From: Aphelocoma coerulescens
Lineage: Eukaryota > Chordata > Aves > Passeriformes > Corvidae
Length of the DNA: 64,000 bases
Direction: 5' to 3'
Assembly (NCBI RefSeq): GCF_041296385.1
Contig: NW_027184063.1
Coordinates: 1,674,001 to 1,738,000, forward strand
The notes under the pieces are model-generated. The model did no database searches. It saw only the letters and a list, made by a program, of their open reading frames with translations, and was not told the DNA's origin. Position numbers and translations under genes: made by a program. Below, piece by piece: positions 21,743 to 33,109 of the stretch (its first letter is position 1; each line of letters starts with the position of its first letter).

Positions 21743-22675
21743 ATGTCCAACAGCAGCTCCATCAGCCACTTCCTCCTGCTGCCATTGGCAGACACGCGGC
21801 AGCTGCAGCTCCTGCACTTCTGCCTCTTCCTGGGCATCTCCCTGGCTGCCCTCCTGGCCAACGGCCTCATCATCAGTGCTGGAGCCTGCAGCCAGCACCT
21901 GCACAGCTCCATGTTCTTCTTCCTGCTCAGCCTGGCCCTCAGCGACCTGGGCTCCATCTGCACCACTGTCCCCAAAGCCATGCACAATTCCCTCTGGGGC
22001 ACCAGCCACATCTCCTACACAGGATGTGCTGCTCAGGTGTTTCTGATTGTCTTCTTTCTTGGAACAGAGGATTTCCTCCTCACCCTCATGTGCTATGACC
22101 GCTACGTGTCCATCTGCAAAGCCCTGCACTACGGGACCCTCCTGGGCAGCAGGGCTTGTGCCCACATGGCAGCAGCTGCCTGGGCCAGTGGCTTTCTCAC
22201 TGCTCTGCTGCACACGGCCAATACATTTTCTCTGCCCCTATGCCAGGACAATGCCCTGGGCCAGTTCTTCTGTGAAATCCCACACATCCTCACGCTCTCC
22301 TGCTCCAACACATACCTGAGGGAATTTGGGCTTCTTGCATTTAGTACTTCTCCTTTTTTGGGTTGTTTTTTGTTCATGCTTTTCTCCTATGTGCAGTTCT
22401 TCAGGGCCGTGCTGAGGATCCCCTCTGAGCAGGGCTGCCACAAAGCCTTTTGCATGTGCCTCCCTCACCTGGCCGTGGTCTCTCTGTTTCTCAGCACTGG
22501 CACATTTGCTCACCTGAAGCCCCCCTCCATCTCGTCCCCATCCCTGGATGTGGTGGTGTCAGTTCTGAACTCGGTGGTGCCTCCAGCCCTGAACTCCCTC
22601 ATCTACAGCCTGAGGAACCAGGAGCTCAAGGATGCCCTGAGGAAAATGATGACTGTATCTTTTCAGAAGCAATAA
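21743..22675 (+). CDS. Olfactory receptor, OR14-like
   Basis: Intronless 310-residue seven-helix G-protein-coupled receptor for odorants, plasma membrane of olfactory neurons. The start at 21,743 (MSNSSSISHF) gives the usual length and an N-glycosylation site at residue 3. Landmarks: MCYDRYVSICKALHY at the end of helix 3, SYVQFFRAVL in helix 5, KAFCMCLPHLAVV in helix 6, and LNSLIYSLRN in helix 7. These and the N-terminus match the OR14 group that has expanded in birds. Oddities: the helix 1 glycine before Asn is Ala (LLANGLI), and the helix 7 NPxxY-type proline is Ser (NSLIY), both rare in working receptors. The stop TAA overlaps an AATAAA at 22,671. Open, but possibly on the way to being a pseudogene. 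Confidence 0.9.
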   Translation: MSNSSSISHFLLLPLADTRQLQLLHFCLFLGISLAALLANGLIISAGACSQHLHSSMFFFLLSLALSDLGSICTTVPKAMHNSLWGTSHISYTGCAAQVFLIVFFLGTEDFLLTLMCYDRYVSICKALHYGTLLGSRACAHMAAAAWASGFLTALLHTANTFSLPLCQDNALGQFFCEIPHILTLSCSNTYLREFGLLAFSTSPFLGCFLFMLFSYVQFFRAVLRIPSEQGCHKAFCMCLPHLAVVSLFLSTGTFAHLKPPSISSPSLDVVVSVLNSVVPPALNSLIYSLRNQELKDALRKMMTVSFQKQ

Positions 22676-22679
22676 ACTC

Positions 22680-24196
22680 TCTCTTTTCTGCCCCAGAACC
22701 TTCAGAATGTAACTCTTTACAATCTCAGCTTTTTTTTTCCTATTTGTCCATTTTTTCATTGGTGCCTTCTTTTCTTCTTTTTCTAGTGTTATGCTGTTTT
22801 TTATAAAATCCTGTAGTACTGCTCTTAGCATTTCTAGATGAACGTCTGCCTTTCTTTGGAAACACAAAGACTTTCACGAGGCTTCTTCCCTGTGCATTTG
22901 AATCAAAAGGAGTGTCTGCCCTGACTTGTGTGTCCAAGGTTTGTTCTTCAGCCCTTCTCTGGCTCTGCAGGGGCAGTGCCTGTGGGCACAGCTGGAGGGA
23001 AGAGACTCCCAGCACAGCAGCACAGCCAGGGACAATGGCCGGGCCTCTTCCCACCTCTGCTCTTCCCAGCCCATGGAACCCAGAGTCAATTGTGACAAAG
23101 TGGGGCCTCTTCAGACAGAGGTGATGTGGAAACAGTGCCACCACTCATGGAACCCAGTGTCCTTGTGACACAGTGGGGCTTCATGGAACCCAGAACATCT
23201 TTGTGATGCAATGGAATCTCATGGAATCAAGGGCCGGTTGTTATAGAGAGGGGCCTCATGGAACACAGCGGCCACAGAAACATTGCAAGGCCCAGTAGAA
23301 AGAAGGCACCTGGGGGAGGGTACTTGGACACTGTCTCTTGCAGAAGACTCTGGGTCTGCTGCATCACTTTGCATCATGTGCAGTCCTGTGGAGCAAGGCT
23401 TCAGGAATAAGTTTTGGGAGCACTTTGGGAGGTCTTTGATGGATTATGACACCCCCTCAGCTGCCTCTCATGTGAATGTCCCATGGATATGGGCTTTCCA
23501 GTGTTGGAGGTTTCCCAGCTGGGCCAGTTTGTGTAAGGGAGGATGGGTGTTCAGTGCCTCTGACCGGAGGTAGCACCACAGACCTGAAACCTCCTTGTCC
23601 CCCCTCAGTGGCAGGGGAGTCTGTGTAAACCTGTGTAAGCCCTCTGTGGACTGTGGTCTCCTCCACCCCAAACCCAGCCAGCCATGCTTTTGTGCTCTTT
23701 GGTTTTCTTGTGGATGCGTTCTTTTCCCTCAGCCTTGATTACTTCTGCCTAGAACCTGAGATGATTGCACAGTAGTGTCCCCTTTCTCTTAGCTCTGTGA
23801 CTGAACTCCCAGTCCAAAGTGCCAGTCAGGCATCTTCAAGGAGGGCTGGGCTTCTGTGGCTGTAGCTTCTTGATACAGTTTTTGCTAGAATGGGCAAAAC
23901 TCCTTCATAACAATGTTTAAGGCATGAACCATTTCAGTCCCTATCAGCTTTATGCCTTGGCTCCATGAGGTTCCATAACCTCACTATGGACTCAGTCTTG
24001 AGCTGCATTAGGCCCCGCTCTGTCCCACTGGATGCTTAATTCCATGAGGTTCCATTTGGTGGCTGTGGTCTCCTGGTTCCATGAGGCTTCGCTGTGTCAC
24101 TTTGGAGCCTTGGTCCAGAAGATTCCATAGAGTCACAATGGATTCCTGTGTTCACATAGGCCCCACGGTGTCACATCAGAGCCTTGGTTCCATGAG
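22680..24196. repeat. Old, decayed partial copy of the duplicated unit
   Basis: About 23,690-23,945 is a diverged match, same strand, to right-arm 18,690-18,960 (TTTTGTGGATGCGTTC, CCTCAGCCTTG, AATGGGCAAAA, GAACCA phrases in the same order). On both sides lies the degenerate GGAACCC/TTCCATGAGG plus GTGTCACA repeat (23,050-23,280 and 23,950-24,200). No gene is seen. Confidence 0.55.
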
Positions 24197-24199
24197 TGG

Positions 24200-25985
24200 C
24201 AGAACCCACATTTTGGCATGCTCTAACCATATCTGCTATGTCGCAAGTGTGCGGGTTACGAACAGCGAGCAATGCTTTTCTGCAGTCTTCATTTGCATTT
24301 ACAAAGCAAGCTGCTGCAACAGAAAAGCTCTGGCCTCATCCTTACTGGCTCTCCAGCAGAGTGCGGCTTGCAGTCTGTCCAGGAACTGTACAAACGACTC
24401 CGCCAGACCCTGTAAGATCTTAGCAAAAGACACGTTAGCATCAATACCCGTCCCCAAGAGTCGCCGCAGGGCTTGCCGGGCTAGGTGGGTGATGATATCA
24501 TAGACGTCACACAGATAGCCTGTATGTGCTGTAATGACAGCGTACGAACCCTCTCCGGTCAGCTGTGCGGCAACGATGGGTGGATTTCTGTCTTGCAGCA
24601 CTTCCGCCTGGGTAGTACACAGCTCACGGTAGTCGGTGAGCCAGCCTGCAAACTGCGTCACGGTCAAGATCATTCTCATTATGCTTTTGCAGTCATTAGG
24701 TACGAGGATGTACGTGGTACTTATGGACTCTAGGTAAGTTAGGACGTGACAGGAGGATACACTGCTTTTCATTACTAGCGTCCTCAGTTCTTTGATTACT
24801 TTATAGTCTAGTTCCCTGTAGGCCGGGCGTTGCTTCGGCGCATATATAACCGGACAGGCAGTAACGACTGCAAGGTCGCCCTCCTCCATCGCGGCTTCCC
24901 TACACTTCCATGAGTGCTGGGTTACAATGTCATAACTGTGGTCAGGAAGGGAGTCCGATGCTTGCTCGCGGTCTGGGAGTTCACCGCTGAGGCAGCCAAG
25001 TGTGTAGGGATTTTTTTATCAGGGTAAAGCAATTCCCTAGGGGATGGGTTAATCTCAGCGTAGCCAGATGCATTGGATACGGGTTCAGGAGGTGCTGAGG
25101 GCTCAGGGGAATCAGCTTCTGAAGCTGCGTAATGGCCAACATCCATGGAACTTCCCTTAAAGTCCGCCATGATCGTTCCCCATGTAGCGAGGTGCCCGCA
25201 AGCTTCGGCATTGCTGTCCCTGGCGATATCAAAAAGTCTCTGCCCTACCACTTGTCAGGCTTCTGATTGAAGGGGCACACTGAAGGGAAAATCTCTAAAG
25301 TGATCGGGCAGCCAGTCCTGCAGGGTGCTTAATTTCACATCCGCAATATCAGTAGTTTGCCGATGTAGGAGCCGCCATACAGGTCCAATCTCCTTCTTTG
25401 TTCCAGGGATATTCCACCTCCCATATCGCTTCCACTGGTTACTCACCTGATAGGTGAGGTGCGCGCACTTGAATTCCTTGAGTTCCTTCCCCGAACTCTT
25501 CCCGATCAACCAATTCCTAACACAGTGGAAATTGCTATCGGAGTGGTGCACACCCTTCACCGCTTTTATTGGTCCCAATTCGGGCCAGCCACTTGCAGCA
25601 ATGGGGAACAAAGACAACAGACCCCCTTGTATGACCCAAGAAGATCCCTTTATTTCCAGAATCACCCCCTCTTTATACCCTTTATCTCAAATGAAACCAA
25701 ACTGAAGAACCATAACAGAACTTAACAGCAGAAGGGCACCCATTGGCTGGCACAGCTGCCGTGCTGCGGTCCACGCGTCCTATCAGCCAGTCAGCTTCCC
25801 GCTCATATGCTGTGCAAACCTTCCTCCAGCCAATCACAGTCCCTCTGCCAATTGTCACTCAACCGACTCTCTCCTCACTCGCAGCTGCCTCTCACCCTTC
25901 ACCCAACTTCCAACCGCCCAGCCCGCAGCGGGGCCTTTCCCACAGGGCCTTCTGCTGAGCATAAGCTTCAATCACTTTAACAAAT
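24200..25985 (-). mobile_element. Truncated ERV with LTR and gag
   Basis: A minus-strand retroviral fragment sits inside the TTCCATGAGG tandem repeat. From about 25,985 to 25,570 is LTR-like sequence with TATAAAG near 25,675 and AATAAAGG near 25,655 (minus strand). Downstream are three gag blocks. No pol or env follows; homology ends inside the capsid near 24,200. I could not fix LTR ends or a target duplication. Confidence 0.65.
24299..25665 (-). pseudogene. Retroviral gag, broken
   Basis: Reading on the minus strand: 25,665-25,255 matrix-like, 25,251-24,922 a proline/serine-rich linker in the same frame after one stop, and 24,889-24,299 capsid in a different frame. The capsid block includes a major-homology-region-like motif (LAESFVQFLDRLQAAL, about 24,385-24,340), the hallmark of orthoretroviral Gag. 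Nucleocapsid zinc knuckles are absent because the copy is cut off. Not functional. Confidence 0.72.
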
Positions 25986-26640
25986 GTAATCCCATATTCC
26001 ACAACTGTGGTCTCTTGGGTTCCATGAGGCTCCGTTGAGTCACAGTAGAGCCCTGGTTCCATTGGGATCCAGAACTCCACTGTGGTCTCTTTTATTCCAT
26101 CAGGCCTCACTGTGTCAAATCAGAGCCTTGCTTCCATGAGGTTCCAAGACCTCACTGTGGTCTCCTGAGCTGTGTTATGCCCTGCTGAAACATACTGTTG
26201 CCTTGGTTCCATGGGATTCCACAGCCTCAGAATGGTCTCCTGTGTTCCATGAGGCCCTGGTTCGTTGCTATATAGCCTTGGTTCCAGGAGTTTCCATAAC
26301 CTCACTATGGACTATTGGGTTCCGTGAGGACCCGCTGTGTCCCACTGCAGCCTTGGTTCCGTGAGGTTCTATACAGTGGTTATGGTATCCTGGGTTCCGT
26401 GAGGCCACACTGTGTCATTTTAAGGCTTTTTTCCATGAGGTTCCAGAACCTCAATGTGGTCTCCTGAAGCTGCATTAGGCCCTGGTGTGTCATAGTGGAG
26501 CCATGGTTGCATGAGGTTCCATAACCTTTCTCTGGTCCCTTGGCTTCCATGAGGCTCCTCTGTGTCACACTGGACCCTTGGATCAATGGGGCTCCATACC
26601 CTCACTATGGTCTCCTGTGTTCCATCAGGCCCCACTAGGA
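25986..26640. repeat. Degenerate TTCCATGAGG tandem repeat
   Basis: Imperfect units with the order GGTTCCATGAGG, TTCCA-AACCTCA, CTGTGGTCTCCTG and TGTGTCACA repeat about every 50-60 bases. The same repeat flanks the gag ERV on its other side (24,050-24,200), so the ERV landed in it. Confidence 0.7.
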
Positions 26641-27882
26641 GACATTCTGAGTCACCTGGTCCTCCACAGGTGCCCCCACAGGCTCAGGTAGGGGCTGGGA
26701 AACACGAGCATGGTGGGACGGCCAGGGTACTCCCAGGGGCCCGTGCAGCCAGGTACCCATCTGTCCACAGACCCTCCTGTGCCCCCCACCCCACAACCCA
26801 CGTGGGCTATTCCAAGGTACCCCCCACTCTGACACCCCTCCCACCCTGTCCAGGCATCCCTGACACCTGCAGCCATGTGTGAGGGGGAGCAGAGGCACAT
26901 GGAGCTGGGAACAGGGCCATCGTGGCACAGCGACCTCACCCACCCCATTCCCCACCTCTGTGTGTCCTCTGAGCCCCTGGGGATCTCCAGTCCATGGACC
27001 TCCTCAGCCTCCTGGAGGAGTCCACAACCATCCCTAGAGGTCCCTGTCCCCCTGGAGGTCCCCAGCCCAGCAGGTCCCCACCCATACCAGCACCAGTCAT
27101 GTGGGTTCCATTCCACGAGCTCCAGGGTGACATCTCCTGCCACCCTGAGAGCCCGGCCCGAGGACAGGATGTTTCCACTTTCCACAGCAATTTCTGTTGG
27201 TTCACCGTGATTTGCAGGGACATGGGGATGGCAGGGACAGAGGGGACAGCAGGGACATCAGGGACAGTGGGTGACCGATGCCCCCAGGAGCACGGCTGTG
27301 CCTGCCATGGGGAGCTGATCTGCCACTGCTGGGGGTCTCACCTTGTACTGGCCCTCGTGGGGCTCGATCAAAATGTGCAACTCTCTCTCCTTCCATCTGA
27401 AGTGACTGTCCCCAGTCTTCTCCTCTTGTCCCCAGGGTCATGCAAGTGGTATCCAGCCCCTCGGTGACATGAAATGACGGCTGGAGGAGTTGTTGTGGCA
27501 CACAGCACAGCAGAGACACCCAGAACCTGCAGCAACAGCACCCATGGGTGGGGGGTTCCAGCACCCCCACAGGCCACAGAGGGGCCCCCAATGCACCCCC
27601 ACACCACAGGGGTCGGGGACCCTCGGACACATCCCCCCAGCCTGGGCACAGCCCAGCCCAGTCCCGCTCCTCCCACCCACTGAGTCCTGTCCCCGCCTGG
27701 GACCCGCACAGTGCCCAGTTTGAGGACACCCCCATGGTCTTCCTGCCCCTGTCCCGAATGAATCTTTGCCCATTCCCCAGAGCCCCTGAGCAGCTTTGGG
27801 GTGATGGCTGGGGACAGAGACAGAGTGGAAACGGTGGCTCTGGAGGACATACTGGGCCGAGAGGTCACGGCTTCCCCCCAAC
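26641..27882. other. Unrecognised single-copy stretch
   Basis: No gene is named with confidence. On the minus strand at about 27,560-27,340 there is a hydrophobic run (WVLLLQVLGVSAVLCATTT). It is followed in another frame by HILIEPHEGQYK and a GTGAGA donor (27,342), which recalls the end of an immunoglobulin-type exon, but frames do not agree and no cysteine pair is found. It may be a decayed receptor gene. Confidence 0.25.
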
Positions 27883-30472
27883 ACACATTCCCCTGGCCAG
27901 GTACAGCTCTCCCAATCCCCTATGGCCCCTCAGCCCCAGACACCAACCACCATCTATGGAGCTCCTCCTCAGTGCCATGGAGACTCTCAAGGCCACCCCC
28001 AGCCCCTTGCCCCACAGGGCACCCCTTGTCCCCATCAGATCCAACACCACCTCCAAAGTGACCGCTCCGGGGCACTGCCAGGGCCGTGCCACCCTGCAGC
28101 TCCCTGCAAACCACAGCGGTGCCTTCGAGGCCACAACCCGAGTCTCAGACAGTTTCCCACTCTTTATGTCTGGAGCTGACCAAGAAATGCCCCATGGTGG
28201 GGTGCCCCTTTCCTGCAGTCACCGCAATGACCAATGTCAAACTGAGCCCTCGCTGAGGCTTTCCCCAGGAGAAGCAGCATTTGTTCCCCCACAGGGCAGC
28301 CTGTTCTTTTGGGGGGCAGTGGGCACAGGGGCAACAGCAGCCCTGAAGGAAGCGGGATAGCCTGCGGAACAGCCTGACGCCAAACAGACTTCAGTGTCAC
28401 AAAGGCAGAGGAGAGGGGGTCTCTGGGAGGCAAAGCCAGACAGATCTGATTGTCCTGGCAGGTTTCATCTGGCAACAGTCCTTGGATACACAGAAATTTG
28501 GAAGAGGAATCTCAGTTTTGGCCATGGGCCCCTGGAGGAGAAGGACAGATCTGTTCCATAGGAAGGAAAGCACGGAGGCCCAGAGCTCCAGGGGCAGATG
28601 AGAAGCGACTCTCAACATTCCAAGATCAGCTGGAGCTGTCAGGTGACCACCAGGAGGCCAAGGCAGCCAGAGCTGTTCCAGGTTCCCTTGGTTCCACAGG
28701 GCCCCTCAGTGTCACAAAAGTGTCCTTGGTTCCAGGGGGCCCAGCAGTGTCACAATGGACTCTGTGATTCCATGAGGACCTGCAGGAGCACAATGGTCTC
28801 CTTGGATCCATGGGGCCTCTCAGAATCACACTGGCCCCTTGCTTCCATGGGGCCCAGCAGTGCCCCGATGATCCCCTTGCATCCAATTCCAAAATTACAG
28901 GGCTCCTAAGCAAAAATGCAGGAAAAGGAGGAACAGCTCTTTGCTATAAAATACAGAGAGCACAACAGAACAAACAACACTCTGTGGGCAGCTGAGAGAC
29001 TGAAATGTTGTGGTTCACAGCTGAAACTTTGTCAGGAAGAGCTTTTTGCCCATTATGGCAGAACTGTATAAAGGAGCTGCCACCACCCAAGCACCCCCTG
29101 TCCCTGAATGTGCCTCCTGAGGGGAACTTTGAGCTGCGAGTTGAGCTAAGGGACCTTGAGATCAGGGAAAGGGGGACTCTTAGCCAGGGATCTCAGGTCT
29201 AGGGAGAAGGAAACAAGGCTGAGGGAGGAGAATGAATCCACCAGAAAGCCAAGGCCAGAGCTGTCCTGAAAATCAGCCCTGGCTGGGGGAGGCCCCAGCC
29301 CCCAGACCCATTTGCTGAGGCCAGGTTTGCACCCCCATCCCCCAACCAAGGGGGCAGGAGGAGAGTTTGGGGGTGTGGGGTAACCCCAGCCCAGGGGGAG
29401 TGAACACCACCCCCCTTACCCAGACTGGCTCCGCTGTGAAACCCCCACCCCGGGAAGGCCACACACACAGGGGACAGTGTCACACTCGCCCCTCCCCAGG
29501 GGAGGTCTCTGTCCCTGTCACTCCCTTGCTCTCCCCCCTCTTCTCTTTCACAGGCTGGGGGCCTTTGCCAAATATGAGAATCATTTTTCTCTTCATCCCT
29601 GTCACCTCTGTGGCAGCTACACAGAGTTTATCCTTCCTTTAAATCATCTGTATTGGGCCGAACTTTCACTTTTCTTTGACAGGAACCTGCCAGCAGCTGA
29701 GCTGGAGCTGTGCGGGAACCACTGGACCTTTGAATTGCCACCATAACTGCTTGTGCTGTCGGTTCATTCATGGTTGGGGTTTGTTTGCGTTTTCATCACA
29801 AGTGACTTGTGGGAAGAGCAAACATTCCTCCAAGCATTTTCGGTAGAGTTAAGTTTGATTTCTGCCAAGTTTATTTTGTCCGGTGCCCAGGGGATGCTCA
29901 AGGGGTCTGTGTGCCTCTCTCCCTGGGGGATGCTGGGGAGGGGCTTGGTGGGGTTGTCCCTGTCCCTCTCACTCCAGGGCATTCCCGAGGAGTTGTCCCT
30001 GTCCCTTTAACTGCAGGGCATTCACAAGAGTGTGTCCCTGTCGCTCTCACCCCAGGGCATTCCTGAGGGGTTATCCCTGTCCCTTTCCCCCTTGGGGACG
30101 CTTGGGTATCTCCATCCCTCTTGCCCTAGGGAATGCTTGTGCAGGGCTGGGACCAGAGGCTCTATGTCCCTCACACTGCTGAGTGCACTCTGGTGCTCTC
30201 TGACCTTCTCATACCTGGTGAAGCCCTGGGGGTCTCTGTCCCTCTCACCCCTGGGGTGACCCTGCCCAAGCACCATTGGGGTGAGAGTGATAGAGATACC
30301 CCCAAAGCTCCCATAAGCACCTCCCGAGAATTCCAAGGGGAGATGGACAGAGACCCTCACCAGGCACTGAGTGGGGTGAGAGGGACAGAGACCATCCCCA
30401 GCCCCGAATCGTTCCCAGACAAGAGAGGCTTGGAGACCCCCCCAGGACTCCCCAGGTAGGAGAGGGACAGAG
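27883..30472 (+). repeat. Third copy of the duplicated unit, first block
   Basis: Direct copy of about 1,026-3,673 of the left arm. It lacks about 155 bases near 28,977 (left-arm 2,118-2,275). It has extra units in the roughly 45-bp tandem stretch near 29,960-30,090. No gene is recognised in it. The match stops at about 30,472 and resumes at 33,903. Confidence 0.88.
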
Positions 30473-31060
30473 ACAACCCTGGGCTGTGTGTCCTCCTCTT
30501 CCACGGGATGGATCGGGGGGATTGCTGTGCTCCTATCCCAAATGTGGGGCCAGGGTTATCTCTGTCCTCCTCCCATTTGAGGGGGGCCAAGGCATCCCCA
30601 TCCTCCTTTCCTTTGGGGCGACAGTGCCTGGACTCCATTCTCCTTACCTTTGCAGGGGGACAGGGGTGGACTCTGTCCTTGTTGCCCTGGGGGATTCTGC
30701 TTCCTCCTTACCTTTGGTGCAACCCTAGTGGTCCCTGTTCTTCTTGCCTCAGGGAGGCCTCCATCCTCTTCCTCTTTAGGGGGGACCCTGGGATGGTCTC
30801 CATCCTCTTTACCTTTAGGGGGGCTGGGGGTGGTCTCCACCCTTCTTGCCCAGGGGAAAGGCCACAGGCAGGTCTCTGTCATCTTCCCCTTTAGGGGGCC
30901 CAAGGGGGTCTACATCTTCCTCACCCTTGGGGGAACCATGAGGGGAACCGCAGTGCTGTCCATCCACTTCCACTCCGGCTGGACCAGGAGGTCTCTGTCC
31001 TTCTCCCCTTTGGGGAGAGCTGGGGGTGTCCTTCATCCTCCATCCATACGTGGGGGGGTG
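30473..31060. repeat. Degenerate repeat, roughly 60-bp phrase
   Basis: Imperfect units of the type CTTTAGGGGGG...GGTCTCCATCCTC. They lie in the DNA that separates the two blocks of the third copy. Similar in style to, but not the same as, the repeat at 3,165-3,690. No gene is seen. Confidence 0.5.
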
Positions 31061-31808
31061 TGGGGCTCTCCGTGTCTGTGCCCTCGGAGAGGGAGCTCTC
31101 CGTCCCTCTTGCTCTGCTCACTGTGGCCGCTGGTGTACAGCCCATGCACCCGTTACCGGCAGCAGCGACACATGGCACAGTGGCGGCTCGGGGCACGAGG
31201 GAGCTGGGGTGGGGCTCCCCCTCCACATCGTGCTGTGATTGGGCCCACGGGGCGGGCGCTGCTCCCACCTCCCCCCAACCAACCACACACCCTCCAGCCA
31301 GAGCTGGTCTCGGGGTTCCCGCCATTCGGGGCCGAGGGCGCAGAGCTTTTCTCGGCTCTGTCTTCTCCGCTCGGCTCTCACCCCTGCACTCTGCCCACTC
31401 CACTCTGCTCACCCTGCTCCTCTCCCCCCTCTCCACTCCTCTCTCCCCGCTCCTCTGTGCCGCAGCAGCACCAGATCCCGCACTAAACAACAGCCCCCGA
31501 TCGCCCCTTTATATGGGTATGGGAACCCCGCCCCCCCATGGCAGCAGCCAATGGATGTCGAGGGACAAATAATGAGGGGCGGAGCAAAGAACATGAGAAA
31601 GAAACATGGTTGGTCGAGAGGGCGCAGGTTCTGAGAGGGATGGGGTGGGCGTGGCTTCAGGCAGGAGTGGGGCCAGGAATGGGGTTGGGGAGGGGTTGCT
31701 GTGAAACCGGGATTTGGGCTGGATTAGGCTGGGATTGGGGCTGAGAGGGGGCTGGGGACGGGGCAGAGGGTGGGCTTAGAGCTGGGACTGGGGTCAGGGC
31801 TAAAGGTA
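31061..31808. other. CpG-rich block then GGGATTGGGG-type repeat
   Basis: 31,061-31,600 holds the promoter candidate and its CpG-rich downstream region. From about 31,640 to 31,808 the sequence becomes a loose repeat of GGGGCTGG and GGATTGGGG phrases, which resumes at 33,110. Confidence 0.4.
31480..31575 (-). promoter_or_regulatory. Candidate minus-strand promoter
   Basis: On the minus strand in order: CCATTGG (inverted CCAAT, about 31,550), GGGGCGGGG (about 31,533), and TATAAAG at 31,507-31,513, with a transcript start expected near 31,480. A CpG-rich stretch follows to about 31,250 with an ATG at 31,324 (MAGTPRPALAG). I do not recognise a product and find no convincing donor. Confidence 0.4.
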
Positions 31809-32685
31809 TGTAGTGGTTTGGTCCAAAATACTCATTACTGTTTACCTTCTGTGAGATAAGAATTAGGAGAAAAGCAGAGCAGGCACCAAACTTGAAAGAA
31901 TATAAAGAAGTTTATTAACTGACCTAAAAGAATAAAAAAATCATACCACACCTTCTGAACACTTCTCTTCCCCCCCACACCTTTCTCCCTTCTTCCTCTG
32001 ACAGTGTAAAAAGACAACCCTTGAGATGTTCAGTCTGTTTACCACTTCCATAATAACCTTGTCCAGTCCATTTAGGAAGAGGAGTCTCTCTTGCCCATGC
32101 TATGAAAACATTATCACAACGAGACAGCTGCCCGGGTTGGTTCTCTGCTCACATCATGTGAGAGTCCCCTCCCACGACCTGCAGCTTTTCCCACAACTGC
32201 CTTTGAGGGTCCAATCTTGAGCTACTGGGGTGCAATTTTAAGGTTGAGCCGTCCAGAAACAAAAGTTCTCTTCACCCATCTCTGGGAGCATTTCATCTCT
32301 AAGAACAGAGGCCCTTCTCCTTCCCTGGGAGCAAAGGGTCTTCCTCATCTTCATCTCTAGGACTATCTCTGGGAGCACCTCTAGGAACTGAGGTCTTCTC
32401 CTTTTCCATTTGGAGCAAAGGTCTTCATCGCTTCCATCTCTCCCTGTTCAAACTTCTCTTGAAATTACAGCTGCTTCAGCATCTGCCTATCTCAGCGCAG
32501 CTGCTTTTGCTCTCAAGCACAAGTTGAACGCTCCACCCCCCCATGCCTTCATGAAATTACAACGGGTACTCTGATACATCATAGCTTTCCAACAGAATTT
32601 CAGCTTCAAGCATCTCCTCTTTCTCTTCCCTCAGGTTTTCAGCTCTTCACAGCACTAAAAGGGTTAATGTCACCCAGGCCTTACA
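31809..32685. mobile_element. Possible ERVL-type solo LTR
   Basis: AT-richer block unlike its surroundings, starting TGTAGTGGTTTGG and possibly ending CCTTACA at 32,685. It interrupts the GGGATTGGGG-type repeat. The start resembles solo LTRs common in songbirds. I found no matching target duplication, and the right end is uncertain (it could reach 32,713). 32,686-33,110 has nothing recognisable. Confidence 0.4.
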
Positions 32686-33109
32686 GCTGGAATGTCGCTT
32701 ATCGCTGTTGCTGACATGATCTTTGCCAGACAGCAGGGCAGCTTCAGCTGAATCTTGGCCACACTGGAGAGGGGGAGCGCGTCTTCACAGGGCAGGGCTG
32801 TGGGGGGGTTCCGCGGGTGGAACAGGGCCCATTCTGCTCCAGGATGGCCGTGGCCGCACCTGGCCTGGCCCGAGCAGCCCCTGCACGGCGCCTGCAGCCA
32901 CCTGTCCCAGCGCCAGAAACAAGAGAGAGCTCTGCCTGGGCTTTGTCTATTCTTACATGTGGATCACAGAGGCGGTCACAATTTTAAGTGGTTTAAAGAA
33001 TTGTCCATATTCAAACTGGCCAGCTGATAGGTTCTGTAAGGTCACAGAGGAAGCTGTAAGCACCCCTTTGCAAGAACATCACTCCCGAGACGATGCTTTG
33101 CTAACCCAC

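Noticed and set aside
26652..27735. Immunoglobulin-type receptor gene on the minus strand
   Set aside because: Only isolated hints (hydrophobic run, EGQYK before a donor); no cysteine pair and frames do not join.
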